DNA of 50,510 nt. It comes from Clostridiaceae bacterium. Its GTDB lineage: Bacteria > Bacillota > Clostridia > Peptostreptococcales > Natronincolaceae. The notes below the pieces were generated by a model. That model worked only from the letters and a program-made list of their open reading frames with translations, made no database searches and had not been told where the DNA came from. The translations under genes were made by a program, and so were the position numbers. Positions 25,015 to 33,488 of this stretch are shown one piece after another; within the stretch, counting starts at the first letter, position 1, and every line of letters begins with the position of its first letter. Where the stretch lies: NCBI GenBank assembly GCA_020832135.1, contig JAFIFG010000032.1, positions 1-50,510 of the forward strand, read 5' to 3'.

Positions 25015-25776
25015 ATGGAAACAAATCATGTAGTGAAAATAGAAAATTTATCGGTTTCCTACCATGGCACGGAAGCTTTACAGAATATTTCTTTTTCTGT
25101 TTTACCAAAACAGCTTATAGGTATTATCGGACCAAATGGTGCTGGTAAATCCACCTTAATTAAAGCAATCATGGGATTAATTGATAAGGATGAAGGTGAT
25201 ATTAAACTTTTTAATGATTCTATGGAGAAAGCTTATAAAAAAATTGCTTATGTTCCTCAGCACAATGACATTGATTTAGATTTTCCAGTCTTGGTGGAGG
25301 ATGTTGTTATGATGGGTCGTTATCCTCATCTGCCCTGGTGGGGAAGACCTCGTACAAAGGATTATCAAACTGTTGAAGCATGTCTTAAAAAAGTAGGTAT
25401 GCTTTCCTTTAGAAAAAAACAAATCGGGGCATTATCCGGCGGACAACGTCAAAGGGTATTTTTAGCTAGAGCACTAGCTCAAGAGGCACATTTGTTTTTT
25501 CTAGATGAGCCCTTTGCTGCTATTGATGTAACTTCAGAAAAAATCATCATAGATATTTTAAGAAGATTAAAGGAAGAAAGTAAAACCATCTTTGTTGTGC
25601 ATCATGATTTGAGTAAAGCTGAAACTTATTTTGATAGCTTGATTTTACTTAACAAAAAACTTGTCAAATATGGTAAAAGCCATGAGGTATTTAACATAGA
25701 AAAACTTCAAGAGGCCTACGAAGACAATGTAGCTATTTTATCAGATAAAAATAAATTTGTGGCGGTGAGTGGATGA
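25015..25776 (+). CDS. Zinc/manganese ABC transporter, ATP-binding protein
   Basis: ATPase of a ZnuABC/MntABC-type importer, 253 residues. The Walker A GPNGAGKST is at residues 39-47, the Q loop at VPQHND, the signature LSGGQRQR with VFLARAL, Walker B in LFFLDEPF, and the switch His in VVHHDL. The start ATG 25015 has GGGAGGG upstream; the open frame extends 63 bases further but without a ribosome binding site. It overlaps the permease gene by 4 bases (ATGA). The metal (Zn, Mn or Fe) cannot be separated by the ATPase; the binding protein offers the best evidence. Confidence 0.9.
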   Translation: METNHVVKIENLSVSYHGTEALQNISFSVLPKQLIGIIGPNGAGKSTLIKAIMGLIDKDEGDIKLFNDSMEKAYKKIAYVPQHNDIDLDFPVLVEDVVMMGRYPHLPWWGRPRTKDYQTVEACLKKVGMLSFRKKQIGALSGGQRQRVFLARALAQEAHLFFLDEPFAAIDVTSEKIIIDILRRLKEESKTIFVVHHDLSKAETYFDSLILLNKKLVKYGKSHEVFNIEKLQEAYEDNVAILSDKNKFVAVSG

Positions 25777-26645
25777 TGGAGAACATTACATTTTTCTTAA
25801 ATGCCCTTAGAAGTTATCAATATTTGCAAAATGCTATGATAGCAGGTGTGTTAGTAGGTATTATCTGTGGTGTCATGGGGTGCTTTATCATCTTAAGGGG
25901 TATGGCCCTTATGGGAGATGCTATATCTCATGCAGTGCTACCCGGTGTGGTCATCGCCTATATGCTTGGATTTAGCTTTTTTATTGGAGCTGTTATTTCT
26001 GGTGTAATTACCGCTTTGGGTATAGGCTATATCAGCCAAAACACCAAAATAAAAGACGATACCGCCATTGGTATTATGTTTACTGCAGCCTTTGCTTTAG
26101 GGATTGTACTTATCACATCCTTAAGAGGTACAGATGTGCATCTATGGCACATTCTATTCGGCAATGTACTGGCAGTATCTCGTCAGGATCTTTGGATTAC
26201 CTTTATTATCGGGGCCATTGTGTTAAGCTGTATTGCTCTTTTTTATAAGCAATTTCTTTTAAGTAGCTTTGACCCTATTATGGCTCAGGCTATTGGAATG
26301 CCCACAAAGCTTATACATTATTTTCTTATGCTATTGCTTTCTCTAGTTACAGTAGCGGCTTTAAGCACCGTAGGGATTGTTTTGGTGGTGGCTATGTTAA
26401 TAACCCCTGGTGCTACAGCCTTCTTGCTGACGGAACGGTTGCCTACCATGCTGATTATCTCAGCAGCTGTAGGGGTTGTTTCCTCTGTACTAGGTGTTTA
26501 CTACTCTTTTATCTACGATGTGGCAACAGGAGGTTCCATCGTATTGGTGGCTTCCATCCTATTTGGTATTACCTTTTTATTCGCCCCAAAGCAAGGACTT
26601 TTGATGAATTGGCTAAGAAAAAAGAAAATTTTAAAGTATTTATAG
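25773..26645 (+). CDS. Zinc/manganese ABC transporter, permease
   Basis: Membrane permease of the ABC-3 (ZnuB/MntB/TroC) family, 290 residues with about eight or nine hydrophobic segments. The conserved GIICGVMGCFIILRGMALMG, GDAISHAVLPGV and VVAMLITPGATAFLLT segments identify the family. ATG 25773 overlaps the ATPase stop. A dimer of this protein with two ATPases forms the membrane channel that receives metal from the lipoprotein encoded next. Confidence 0.9.
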   Translation: MMENITFFLNALRSYQYLQNAMIAGVLVGIICGVMGCFIILRGMALMGDAISHAVLPGVVIAYMLGFSFFIGAVISGVITALGIGYISQNTKIKDDTAIGIMFTAAFALGIVLITSLRGTDVHLWHILFGNVLAVSRQDLWITFIIGAIVLSCIALFYKQFLLSSFDPIMAQAIGMPTKLIHYFLMLLLSLVTVAALSTVGIVLVVAMLITPGATAFLLTERLPTMLIISAAVGVVSSVLGVYYSFIYDVATGGSIVLVASILFGITFLFAPKQGLLMNWLRKKKILKYL

Positions 26646-26693
26646 TATCTATCTTATAGTGTTATACAAAAATAAAAAGGAGGAAAATATATT

Positions 26694-27656
26694 ATGCAGA
26701 TTTCTAAAAAGTTTTATTTCTTTGTAAGTATGCTATTGATTTTTACTCTAGTAATGGTTGGCTGTGGTAGTTCAACGATTGATGAAGGTGTTGAAGGTGT
26801 TGAAGATGTTGGAAGTATTGAAGGTGCCGAAGCTAGTGAAAGTAGTGAGGGATTAGAGATTATTGCAACAGTTTCTATTATAGCTGATATAGCTACTAAT
26901 ATCGTAGGCGATCGAGGTAATATAACTTATCTCGTTCCAATTGGAGAAGAGCCAGAGGAGTATGAGCCAACCCCCAGTGATTTTCAAAGAGTAAGTGATG
27001 CTGATGTTTTATTTGCCAATGGGTTAAACTTTGAAGGATGGCTAGAACAGCTATTAGCTAATATTTCTGATATAGAGCTAGTACACGTGACAGATGGAGC
27101 ACCAACCATAAAACTTGTAGGTCAGGATCTAGATGACCCCCACCTATGGTTAGATGTAAAACTTATTATAGATTATTATGTTGAAAATATCCTGAATACA
27201 GTTATACGTCTAGACCCTGAAGGAGAGGATATCTATAGAGAAAATGCAGATACTTATATAAGTAAATTGCAAGAACTCGAGGATTGGATTGTATCAGAAG
27301 TCTCTACCATCCCTGAGGAAGGAAAGGTTATTATTATTAGCGAAAATGCCTTTAAATATTTTGCCGATGCCTATGGATTTGAGACAGATGGTATTTGGGA
27401 GTTAAATGCCCATGAGGAGGGAACACCTCAACAGATCTCTAGAATTGTGGAATTAGTAAAGGATAAAAATGTTCCTGCACTATTTGTAGAAACAACTGTA
27501 AGTAGAAGGTATATGGAGATGATAGAAAATGAAACTGGAGTACCTATTGTAGGAGAACTGTATACCGATGCTATTGGTAAAGACGGTAGTGGGGCTGATT
27601 CCTATATTAAAATGATGCAACATAATGTTGAAACTATTGTAAGTGGATTGAAATAA
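26694..27656 (+). CDS. Zinc/manganese ABC transporter, substrate-binding lipoprotein
   Basis: Cluster A-I metal-binding lipoprotein (ZnuA/TroA/MntC family), 320 residues. A signal peptide ends in the lipobox VGCG with Cys24, followed by an acidic Gly/Glu/Ser linker (about residues 28-55). Likely metal ligands are His in DDPHLWLD, His in NAHEEGTP, and Glu/Asp near the end (ETTVSRR, GELYTDAIG). There is no His-rich loop of the kind found in many zinc-specific members, so manganese is as likely. It ends the operon, with a strong terminator seven bases later. Confidence 0.88.
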   Translation: MQISKKFYFFVSMLLIFTLVMVGCGSSTIDEGVEGVEDVGSIEGAEASESSEGLEIIATVSIIADIATNIVGDRGNITYLVPIGEEPEEYEPTPSDFQRVSDADVLFANGLNFEGWLEQLLANISDIELVHVTDGAPTIKLVGQDLDDPHLWLDVKLIIDYYVENILNTVIRLDPEGEDIYRENADTYISKLQELEDWIVSEVSTIPEEGKVIIISENAFKYFADAYGFETDGIWELNAHEEGTPQQISRIVELVKDKNVPALFVETTVSRRYMEMIENETGVPIVGELYTDAIGKDGSGADSYIKMMQHNVETIVSGLK

Positions 27657-27662
27657 ATAAGG

Positions 27663-27704
27663 AAAGGCATAAGAGGTAATATTTAATCTCTTATGCCTTT
27701 TTCT
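27663..27704 (+). terminator. Terminator of the metal ABC operon
   Basis: AAAGGCATAAGAG (27663-27675) and CTCTTATGCCTTT (27688-27700) form a perfect 13-bp stem followed by T-rich sequence. It probably also serves the convergent thiamine-binding gene. Confidence 0.85.
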
Positions 27705-27713
27705 TTTCCTTTC

Positions 27714-28013
27714 CTAAAGCTTACTTTCTACAGAAGCAATCTTTCCCTTTATGGTTGTTTCTTTATCTCTACGATCATCAATTTTAATAGTAGTAGCCAC
27801 CCGCATTGCCCCTTCTTGAAAAGGAACATTGTGCAATTTCTTTGCAATTTCAAATAACCTATCTAGGTCAGCTTCTATTACTGTAGCCATAGGAGTTAGT
27901 TGGTACTGAATCTCCTTCTCTTCCTTCAATACTTTATGACAGGCTGCTACATACTTGCTTACACTAGTACTTTCTGTTCCTAAGGGAACAACAGTAATTT
28001 CCATAAGTGCCAT
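27714..28013 (-). CDS. MTH1187-family thiamine-binding protein
   Basis: Small cytoplasmic protein of 99 residues of the MTH1187/YqgV family (formerly DUF77), whose members form ferredoxin-like tetramers that bind thiamine. Family marks are the start MEITVVPLGT, then SKYVAACHKVLKE, YQLTPMATVIEAD and EGAMRVATTIKIDDRRD. ATG 28013 has AGAGGAGG upstream. It starts 15 bases after the DUF1874 gene, suggesting one transcript. Why a thiamine-binding protein should pair with a ring nuclease homologue is unclear. Confidence 0.85.
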   Translation of the reverse strand: MALMEITVVPLGTESTSVSKYVAACHKVLKEEKEIQYQLTPMATVIEADLDRLFEIAKKLHNVPFQEGAMRVATTIKIDDRRDKETTIKGKIASVESKL

Positions 28014-28028
28014 TTTAAAACCTCCTCT

Positions 28029-28382
28029 TTACTCTAATCTCTCCATTAACTTCAAGGTATAACCTATATCTAGCATTTCATCTTTATTTAAAATGCTTCC
28101 TTCTGCAGGTCTTGTATTTAATTTCAGAACAACAGCTCTTTGTCCTACCTTTTGTTGAAATTGAATACGATTCATAGGTATTTCTATTTGTAGTATATCT
28201 GACATAACTTCCGCCGCTGCTTCATGACCTATGGCTGATACAAAGCTGTATCTTTGGATCATTTTTTTTGCCTCTTCAATAGATATATCAGAAATTTTAT
28301 AAATGCCATTGGTTGTAGCTACGGTTCCATTAAACAATGCGATTGGGAAATCCCCACTTGTTTGTAAGTTTGATTGAACCAT
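28029..28382 (-). CDS. DUF1874 protein, AcrIII-1/ring nuclease family
   Basis: Protein of 117 residues of the STIV B116/YddF (DUF1874) family. Viral members (AcrIII-1) cut cyclic tetra-adenylate, the messenger of type III CRISPR defence. Here the active-site segment is SAIGHEAAAEVMS with His53, matching the catalytic His of the viral enzymes, followed by the conserved NRIQFQQKVGQRAVVLKLN and RPAEGSIL. An N-terminal extension of 10 residues precedes FNGTVATTNGIY. ATG 28382 has GGGGGAT upstream. No CRISPR array or cas gene lies in the window. It may be a prophage remnant, a housekeeping nuclease, or have another role. Confidence 0.83.
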   Translation of the reverse strand: MVQSNLQTSGDFPIALFNGTVATTNGIYKISDISIEEAKKMIQRYSFVSAIGHEAAAEVMSDILQIEIPMNRIQFQQKVGQRAVVLKLNTRPAEGSILNKDEMLDIGYTLKLMERLE

Positions 28383-28837
28383 TGTTATCCCCCTTCAGTA
28401 CTATATTTTCACAATATTACTTTATCTGTATTATACAAATCCATTGGCGATCTATACTATTATTTAGTACCTTAGTACCATAAGACACAATGAATAAGTA
28501 AATTAGAAGACTTTGTATAACCTATATGTATAAAATACTTATGATTTTCTTAAACGATAATCCTTATCTAAATTAAGTCCTACCTTATATATTAGATATT
28601 ACTACCTCATTTCCTGCCAATTAATCTTATATTTTTCAAATCCTTTAAGATTCTACCGACATATTATAAATGTTAAGTTTATTTGGAATGAAAGAACTGG
28701 TCAGTATTATAGTGAATATAAAGCAAAGGGTACTATCTATAAGGATTTTGATATCGAGGAGGTTTGAGATGCATTGTATAGGGTATATTATTAAAAAATC
28801 ATTTACTTTAGATATGCTATAGGAAGGAGATATATTT
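28383..28837. other. Intergenic stretch with a short protein-like fragment
   Basis: About 450 bases with no intact gene. At 28651-28767 on the + strand the frame reads as a plausible C-terminal fragment (WNERTGQYYSEYKAKG, ending DFDIEEV-stop), with codon use unlike random sequence. I do not recognise the family and see no matching start. The tpx promoter should lie at its right end. Confidence 0.35.
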
Positions 28838-29350
28838 ATGGAAAAAAGAACTGGTATTATTACAATGCAAGGAGCTCCTCTAACTCTTGTAGGTAAAGAA
28901 GTGAAGATTGGGGATAAAGCTCCAGATTTTACTGTTGTAACAAAAGAATTAAAACCCTATACATTAAAAGACCTAGGTGATAAGGTTAAACTAATTAGTG
29001 TTGTTCCCTCCATTGACACAGGAGTTTGCGACCTACAGACGATACACTTCAATGAAGAGGCAGCTAAATTTCAAGACATAGCCATCGTTACCATCAGTAT
29101 GGATTTACCATTTGCCCTGAACCGTTACTGTGCAGCTAAGGATATAAAAAATCTTGAAACCTTATCTGACCACAGAGAGGCTTCCTTTGGATCAAACTAT
29201 GGTTTCCTTATTGATGAATTGAGACTATTATCTCGAGGAATCATTATACTGGATGGTAACAATACTATTCAGTATGTAGAGTATGTAAAAGAAGTCACTA
29301 ACCACCCTGATTATGATAAGGCACTAGAAGAAGTGAAAAAGCTTTTATAA
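28838..29350 (+). CDS. tpx: Thiol peroxidase (Tpx type peroxiredoxin)
   Basis: Atypical two-Cys peroxiredoxin of 170 residues that reduces hydroperoxides in the cytoplasm with electrons from thioredoxin. The peroxidatic Cys64 lies in PSIDTGVCDLQT and the resolving Cys98 in NRYCAAKDI, the same spacing (34) as in Escherichia coli Tpx. DHREASFGSNYG and the Arg in LLSRG are also conserved. ATG 28838 has GGAAGGAG upstream. It is a single gene closed by a long hairpin. Such enzymes are common in anaerobes for oxygen tolerance. Confidence 0.93.
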   Translation: MEKRTGIITMQGAPLTLVGKEVKIGDKAPDFTVVTKELKPYTLKDLGDKVKLISVVPSIDTGVCDLQTIHFNEEAAKFQDIAIVTISMDLPFALNRYCAAKDIKNLETLSDHREASFGSNYGFLIDELRLLSRGIIILDGNNTIQYVEYVKEVTNHPDYDKALEEVKKLL

Positions 29351-29371
29351 TTACATTGAACATTTAAATAT

Positions 29372-29430
29372 TTACAATAGTAAAAGGCATTTTTCTCCAG
29401 TTTCAGAGAAAATGCCTTTTACTATTGTAA
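29372..29430. terminator. Long hairpin terminator after tpx
   Basis: Two arms of about 25 bases (29372-29397 and 29406-29430), each containing AAAAGGCATTTT or its complement, pair with one bulge around CAGTTTCA. It is longer than a normal terminator and reads the same in both directions. Confidence 0.75.
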
Positions 29431-29594
29431 GTAATTGTTATAATTTATATATGGAAATATCTAGAAAGATGAGATATAATATAGATAAGAGTACTATGGT
29501 ACTCATGATTAGTTTTCAATCCTCAACCTAAATAGGATAATGATTGAAAAAAGGGGGATTATCACTAAAAATTAGAAGGGAAGGGGAAGATAAT

Positions 29595-29993
29595 ATGATG
29601 AGGGAAACTTTTTCATTTTCAGGTGAAAAAAATAACAAAGAAGGTTCCAAGAAGAAAATGATCTATTTTATATTGGAGAGCAAGGTAACTGGTGATATTT
29701 GGACAAATTCTAAGGACTACAATGATATGCAATCAAAATACAATAAAAATGGATGGACCTATGAGGATGTAAAAGGTTCAAATGGACGAATTATATTAGA
29801 AACCATATCAAGATCAGAGTTTGAGGCTACATTAAAAATGCTAAAACCTGTTCCGTTAGGATTTAAAGTAGAAGAAAGCTTAAAAAAATCATTAGAAAAA
29901 ATAGCAGAATCCAAAAGAATAGGCCTAATCGATGCAACGTCAGAGGCCATAAAAGAATATATAGATAATAATAAGCAGTTAATAAAGGAATAA
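29595..29993 (+). CDS. Hypothetical protein
   Basis: Protein of 132 residues that I do not recognise. After a polar start (SGEKNNKEGSKKK) comes a compact domain (MIYFILESKVTGDIWTNSKDY, then NGWTYEDVKGSNGRIIL) and a helical, charged C-terminal part (VEESLKKSLEKIAESKRIGLIDATSEAIKEYIDN), which faintly resembles a ribbon-helix-helix protein tail. ATG 29595 has AAGGGGAAG upstream; the frame is open for 17 more codons without a good site. It is a single gene followed by a terminator. It is cytoplasmic, with no signal or membrane segment. Confidence 0.6.
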   Translation: MMRETFSFSGEKNNKEGSKKKMIYFILESKVTGDIWTNSKDYNDMQSKYNKNGWTYEDVKGSNGRIILETISRSEFEATLKMLKPVPLGFKVEESLKKSLEKIAESKRIGLIDATSEAIKEYIDNNKQLIKE

Positions 29994-30066
29994 CAAGTTA
30001 ATCTTCTGTTTAACTTGGTTAATTTGGTTAATTTTTTAACTAAATTGCAATTTAAAGCATCTTAAT

Positions 30067-30103
30067 AAAACAGATATTTAGTCCTCAACTAAATATCTGT
30101 TTT
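30067..30103. terminator. Bidirectional terminator
   Basis: AAAACAGATATTTAGT and ACTAAATATCTGTTTT form a perfect 16-bp stem around CCTCA. It lies between the hypothetical gene and the convergent dinB gene. Confidence 0.85.
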
Positions 30104-30145
30104 ATATTTTAATAAGTCTGTATTTTTTACTCTTTTTCTATAAAT

Positions 30146-31189
30146 CTATAAAAAGCTTAATTGTTCAACTACACCTTCAGAAAAATTTGAAACTGAAAGT
30201 CCTATTAGTCGTATATCTTTTTCAAATACTATATTCTTCAAAATAGCTTCTGCCACTTTATAGATATCTTTATGAGAATGAATAGCATGATTTATTGTTC
30301 TGCTTTTTGTATGATTTGTAAAATCAGCTTCTTTTATCTTAATGGTAATAGTTTTAGCATATAATTCTCTTGTTTTGAGTGAAGTAGATATATCTTGAGA
30401 AAACTCCCATAATATTTTTTTCATATAAACCTTGTCTCTTGTATCTTCCTTTAAAGTGGTTTCTCTACCGAAGGATTTTGATTCCCTTCCGATTTCTATA
30501 CTTCTATGGTCTATTCCTCGTATTCTATTATATATATCTATCCCCATTCGTCCTAGAATGCTAACTAAATATTCCTCTGATAGTTCTAACAAATCCTCTA
30601 TGGTAAATATACCTATTTCATTTAATTTTTTGCCAGACTTACTGCCTATACCGTGTACTTTTTTAACCGGTAAAGATTTTAAAATATCTGGAATCATATC
30701 TTGACTGATAACTTTTATACCATTGGGTTTATTCCAATCAGAAGCTAATTTTGCTAAAAATTTATTATAGGATATACCAACTGAAAGGGTTAAACCAGTT
30801 TTTTCTTTCACTTGTTTTTTTATGTAATAGGCTAGTTCAATAGGGTCTCTCCCTACATCCGTTATATCTAAATAGGCTTCATCTATCGACAGAGGTTCTA
30901 CTAAATCTGTTATGCTATAAAATATATGAAAAACCTCTCTAGATACCTCCTTATACCTCCAATGCCTTGTTGGTACATAAATACCATGGGGGCATTTTTG
31001 CTTTGCCATAAATATAGGCATGGCAGAATGGACCCCATATTTTCTTGCTTCATAGCTACAAGTAGTTACAATGCCTCTTTTACTGTTTCCACCTACAATA
31101 ACAGGTTTGCCCTTTAACTTAGGGTTATCTTGAACCTCCACTGCAGCAAAAAAAGCATCTAGATCTACATGAATGATTTTCCTCTCCAT
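30146..31189 (-). CDS. dinB: DNA polymerase IV
   Basis: Y-family translesion DNA polymerase, 347 residues, normal length. Catalytic acidic residues lie in HVDLDAFFAAVE (residues about 7-18) and SIDEAYLD, with the fingers motif VTTCSYEARKYGVHSAMP, the HhH segment LPVKKVHGIGSKSGKKL and the little-finger domain from FGRETTLKED. The C-terminus lacks an obvious QLSLF-type clamp motif but ends in VEQLSFL, which fits a beta-clamp-binding peptide. It lies 47 bases downstream of the broken AIM24 gene on the same strand, so its original transcription from that gene's promoter may have been cut by the insertion. Confidence 0.92.
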   Translation of the reverse strand: MERKIIHVDLDAFFAAVEVQDNPKLKGKPVIVGGNSKRGIVTTCSYEARKYGVHSAMPIFMAKQKCPHGIYVPTRHWRYKEVSREVFHIFYSITDLVEPLSIDEAYLDITDVGRDPIELAYYIKKQVKEKTGLTLSVGISYNKFLAKLASDWNKPNGIKVISQDMIPDILKSLPVKKVHGIGSKSGKKLNEIGIFTIEDLLELSEEYLVSILGRMGIDIYNRIRGIDHRSIEIGRESKSFGRETTLKEDTRDKVYMKKILWEFSQDISTSLKTRELYAKTITIKIKEADFTNHTKSRTINHAIHSHKDIYKVAEAILKNIVFEKDIRLIGLSVSNFSEGVVEQLSFL

Positions 31190-31236
31190 ACCTTTTCACC
31201 TCTACTTTTATTATAGCAGAAGTATTGCTTCATCCA

Positions 31237-31553
31237 TTATCTTTTTGATGGTGTTGGTAAGTAGGGATACATTTCTCCAGCCATACTTTGAATCGGCATA
31301 GTTTGCACCCATACCTTTCCAGGCCCAGTTAAGGTTGTCAAGAATAATCCTTCCCCACCAAAGAGAACATTACTAAAGCCCTTTACCATCTCTATATTCA
31401 TGTTTACAGTAGATTCGTACATGCCAACAGAACCAGTTTCCACCTTAATTGATTGTCCTTTTTCTAATTCTATTTCAACAGCCTCTCCATCAATCTCAAC
31501 AAAGGCCAACCCTTGTCCTTTGAGTTCCTGCATGATAAATCCTTCTCCCCCGA
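31237..31553 (-). pseudogene. AIM24/TIGR00266 family gene, 3' part (split by the mobile element)
   Basis: C-terminal part of an AIM24-family protein (about 104 residues). It starts at the element junction in [22 protein letters not shown], and includes the family motif [20 protein letters not shown] and the end PTPSKR. The frame is open into the element, where it reads VNRI before the GGEGF start, but the earlier domain is missing. An internal ATG at 31533 has GGGGGAGAAGG upstream and could start a short product. The missing 5' part lies at 49315-49681. Removing the intervening 17,761 bases at the CCGA core gives an in-frame gene of 228 codons, including the stop. Confidence 0.9.
31550..31553. 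other. Left attachment core
   Basis: CCGA at the junction between AIM24 3' sequence (left) and element sequence (right). The element continues with TTCTGTTTACTTATATTTG. It matches the CCGA of the right junction. Confidence 0.75.
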
Positions 31554-31900
31554 TTCTGTTTACTTATATTTGTTTACTATTAAAATACTGCCTAATATCA
31601 ATTTCCTATATAGTTTATATTCACTATTATATACTATGATTACCAAGAGAGTAATTTTCTCAGATATAGTAAGATAAGCTAATAATTATTTCTCTATATG
31701 TGTAACCTAATTCCTCGTCTATACCTTATATTTATGTCCCAAGATATTTGCATTTTTTGTTTCTTAATTTAATTACTAATCCAAGGATATCTTCGCCAAA
31801 CAGTATTATGCCATAATCATTCACTTGATTAGAACTTATATTTAAATGTGTTGGTAATTTTTAGAAATTAGTACTACACATTTCTATCTAATACAGTTTT
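31554..31900. other. Left end of the element, non-coding
   Basis: About 350 AT-rich bases between the left junction and the first small transcript. No gene is seen. It should contain recombinase binding sites, but no clear repeat shared with the right end stands out beyond TTATATTT close to each end. Confidence 0.45.
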
Positions 31901-32085
31901 TGTTATAATAAAATGTAGGCATATATATAGTATTACATTAAATAGAGGAGGGCTATACTTATGAACATTTTTCGAAGTCCGTCTAGTTGCTTCACAATTT
32001 CATCAAATAGAAAAAGCTTACAAATTATTGTAGAATGAGGTTTTGACTTATAGTATTGACTATAAACCAAAACCTCATTTTTTAT
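31901..32085 (+). ncRNA. Small transcript at the left end of the element
   Basis: An extended -10 (TGTTATAAT, 31901-31909) and, downstream, a strong terminator stem: AATGAGGTTTTG pairs with CAAAACCTCATT (32034-32079) around an inner TATAGT/ACTATA stem, ending in TTTTTT. The transcript would be about 170 bases. It contains a short ORF with a good ribosome binding site and may be a leader, a small mRNA or a regulatory RNA. Confidence 0.5.
31961..32038 (+). CDS. Short ORF, 25 residues
   Basis: ATG 31961 has AGAGGAGGG eight bases upstream, one of the better ribosome binding sites in the region. The product would be 25 residues (starting MNIFRSPSSCFTI), with no clear hydrophobic segment. Its stop lies in the terminator stem, so translation could influence the hairpin. 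No known family. Confidence 0.35.
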   Translation: MNIFRSPSSCFTISSNRKSLQIIVE

Positions 32086-32232
32086 TGTCTATAAATATAA
32101 ATAGATTTGAAAGGGGTGAGGTATATGTAAAACAACATGTTGAAACAAATTATTCTAAAATACAGCAATCCATAGTTAAGCTACTATAATTAGTAGATAT
32201 AAGAAAATATTTTTTATCAAGGAGGAATATCA

Positions 32233-32919
32233 TTGAAAAGTAAGAATAAACGTCCAAGTATGGAGGAAGCAGGTAAACTACTTCTTCAAGCAGTTACAAA
32301 TGGAGATTATGCTGCTAGTTCTACTGTGACAAGAAAGGAAATTTTAAAAAAAATACTACACGCTCCTACTAGAAGGTTAGAAAAGATATCAATGAAAAGT
32401 TTAATAAGTACTCCAGCTGAATGGAGGTTAATGCTACCAATATCAAAGGAAAAATTTATAAAAACTTTATACTCTATATTAATCCATGATTTATTTTACC
32501 CAATCATTGTATGGGAAAAAGATGATGGTAATTACATGATTCTATCGGGGTACCTACGTATTGATTGTTATAGAATCCTAAATAGTCTTCATGAAGATGA
32601 AAAAACACATGAAATTATATCAAATTTCAAAGATGTAAAATTACCTATAACGCTAGAAAACTTTAAAACTAGAGACTTCAATTATATTGAAGCTCTGATT
32701 TATGCAAAACATGAAATTAATGAACAACAAGCTTATGAAATCATAATAAATTCTAATTATCTTAGAAGAGAAGCTAATGAGAAATTAACTTCTAAGGTTT
32801 TAGACAAAAAAGTAGTTACAGCTGTCTACCACAAAGAATTAATGAATAAGATAGAATCTACTCTAAATAAAGAATTCCTTACTACTGACAAGTATAATAT
32901 CAAAAAAAATTTTACCTAA
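32233..32919 (+). CDS. ParB/sulfiredoxin-like domain protein (cargo)
   Basis: Protein of 228 residues with a ParB-like core: LMLPISKEKFIKTLYSIL, then FYPIIVWEKDDGNYMILSGYLRIDCYRIL, which fits the pattern of a ParB/Srx fold (conserved GxxR near the second motif, here GYLRID). The rest is helical and charged and resembles the DNA-binding half of ParB only loosely. The start is TTG 32233 with AAGGAGG upstream. ParB-like proteins bind CTP or nick DNA; in mobile elements they often act in partition or control. The function here is not known. It is the first cargo gene from the left end. Confidence 0.6.
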   Translation: MKSKNKRPSMEEAGKLLLQAVTNGDYAASSTVTRKEILKKILHAPTRRLEKISMKSLISTPAEWRLMLPISKEKFIKTLYSILIHDLFYPIIVWEKDDGNYMILSGYLRIDCYRILNSLHEDEKTHEIISNFKDVKLPITLENFKTRDFNYIEALIYAKHEINEQQAYEIIINSNYLRREANEKLTSKVLDKKVVTAVYHKELMNKIESTLNKEFLTTDKYNIKKNFT

Positions 32920-33082
32920 TATATACACCTGTAATAATTTGCTAACGAGATATAGTAAAAACCCTACAGTGAAAAATATCTTTTCTTTTGCTTAAAGAGG
33001 CATTAATGAGGCTCACAACTCAAGGTCCAATAAAAAATTTCTCGATAATAAAATATAAATTAACGGAATGGAGCCAAACTCA

Positions 33083-33469
33083 ATGATAATTAATTACGAA
33101 AACGAAGAACACCGAAAAAAAGTTTTAGGTCTGCTTAAAAAATATAACAAAATTCATTCTGAATCTAACAAAGTTGATATAGAGTACCTTTCAGCTTTCT
33201 TTCTTTTATCTACATCTTTGTTAAATCATAAAAAATTAGAGAAATATATTCATCCCTCTGGAATTGGTATAAATTTCCTAAAAATGGTAGAAGATGAATA
33301 TCTCAGTTCCTCAGAAGAGGTGATGATTAAGGTAGCTTGGAATCTATATAATAGTGATGGAGATATAAAACCTATAGAAATTATTCGTTTTCTTAGCAAT
33401 GAAAACTATAATTTAGTAATCCAAGCTATGGAACTTAGAAGAGTAAAGCATTATTTAGAAGAGTTATAA
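33083..33469 (+). CDS. DUF6075-like small protein (cargo)
   Basis: Protein of about 128 residues. The pattern ENEEHRKKVLGLLKK, AFFLLSTSLLNHKKLEKYI, YLSSSEEVMIKVAWNLYNSDG and IRFLSNENYNLVIQAMELRR matches the DUF6075 family as I remember it; the family's function is unknown and it is often found on phages and integrative elements. ATG 33083 has GGAG at nine bases and is preferred to ATG 33068. A perfect 30-base palindrome follows as terminator. It may be co-transcribed with the ParB-like gene, 160 bases upstream. Confidence 0.6.
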   Translation: MIINYENEEHRKKVLGLLKKYNKIHSESNKVDIEYLSAFFLLSTSLLNHKKLEKYIHPSGIGINFLKMVEDEYLSSSEEVMIKVAWNLYNSDGDIKPIEIIRFLSNENYNLVIQAMELRRVKHYLEEL

Positions 33470-33488
33470 AACCATTGATAAGTATAGG

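Noticed and set aside
31237-31533. An intact short AIM24-like gene
   Set aside because: Homology continues upstream of ATG 31533 to the element junction, and the missing part is present at 49315-49681.
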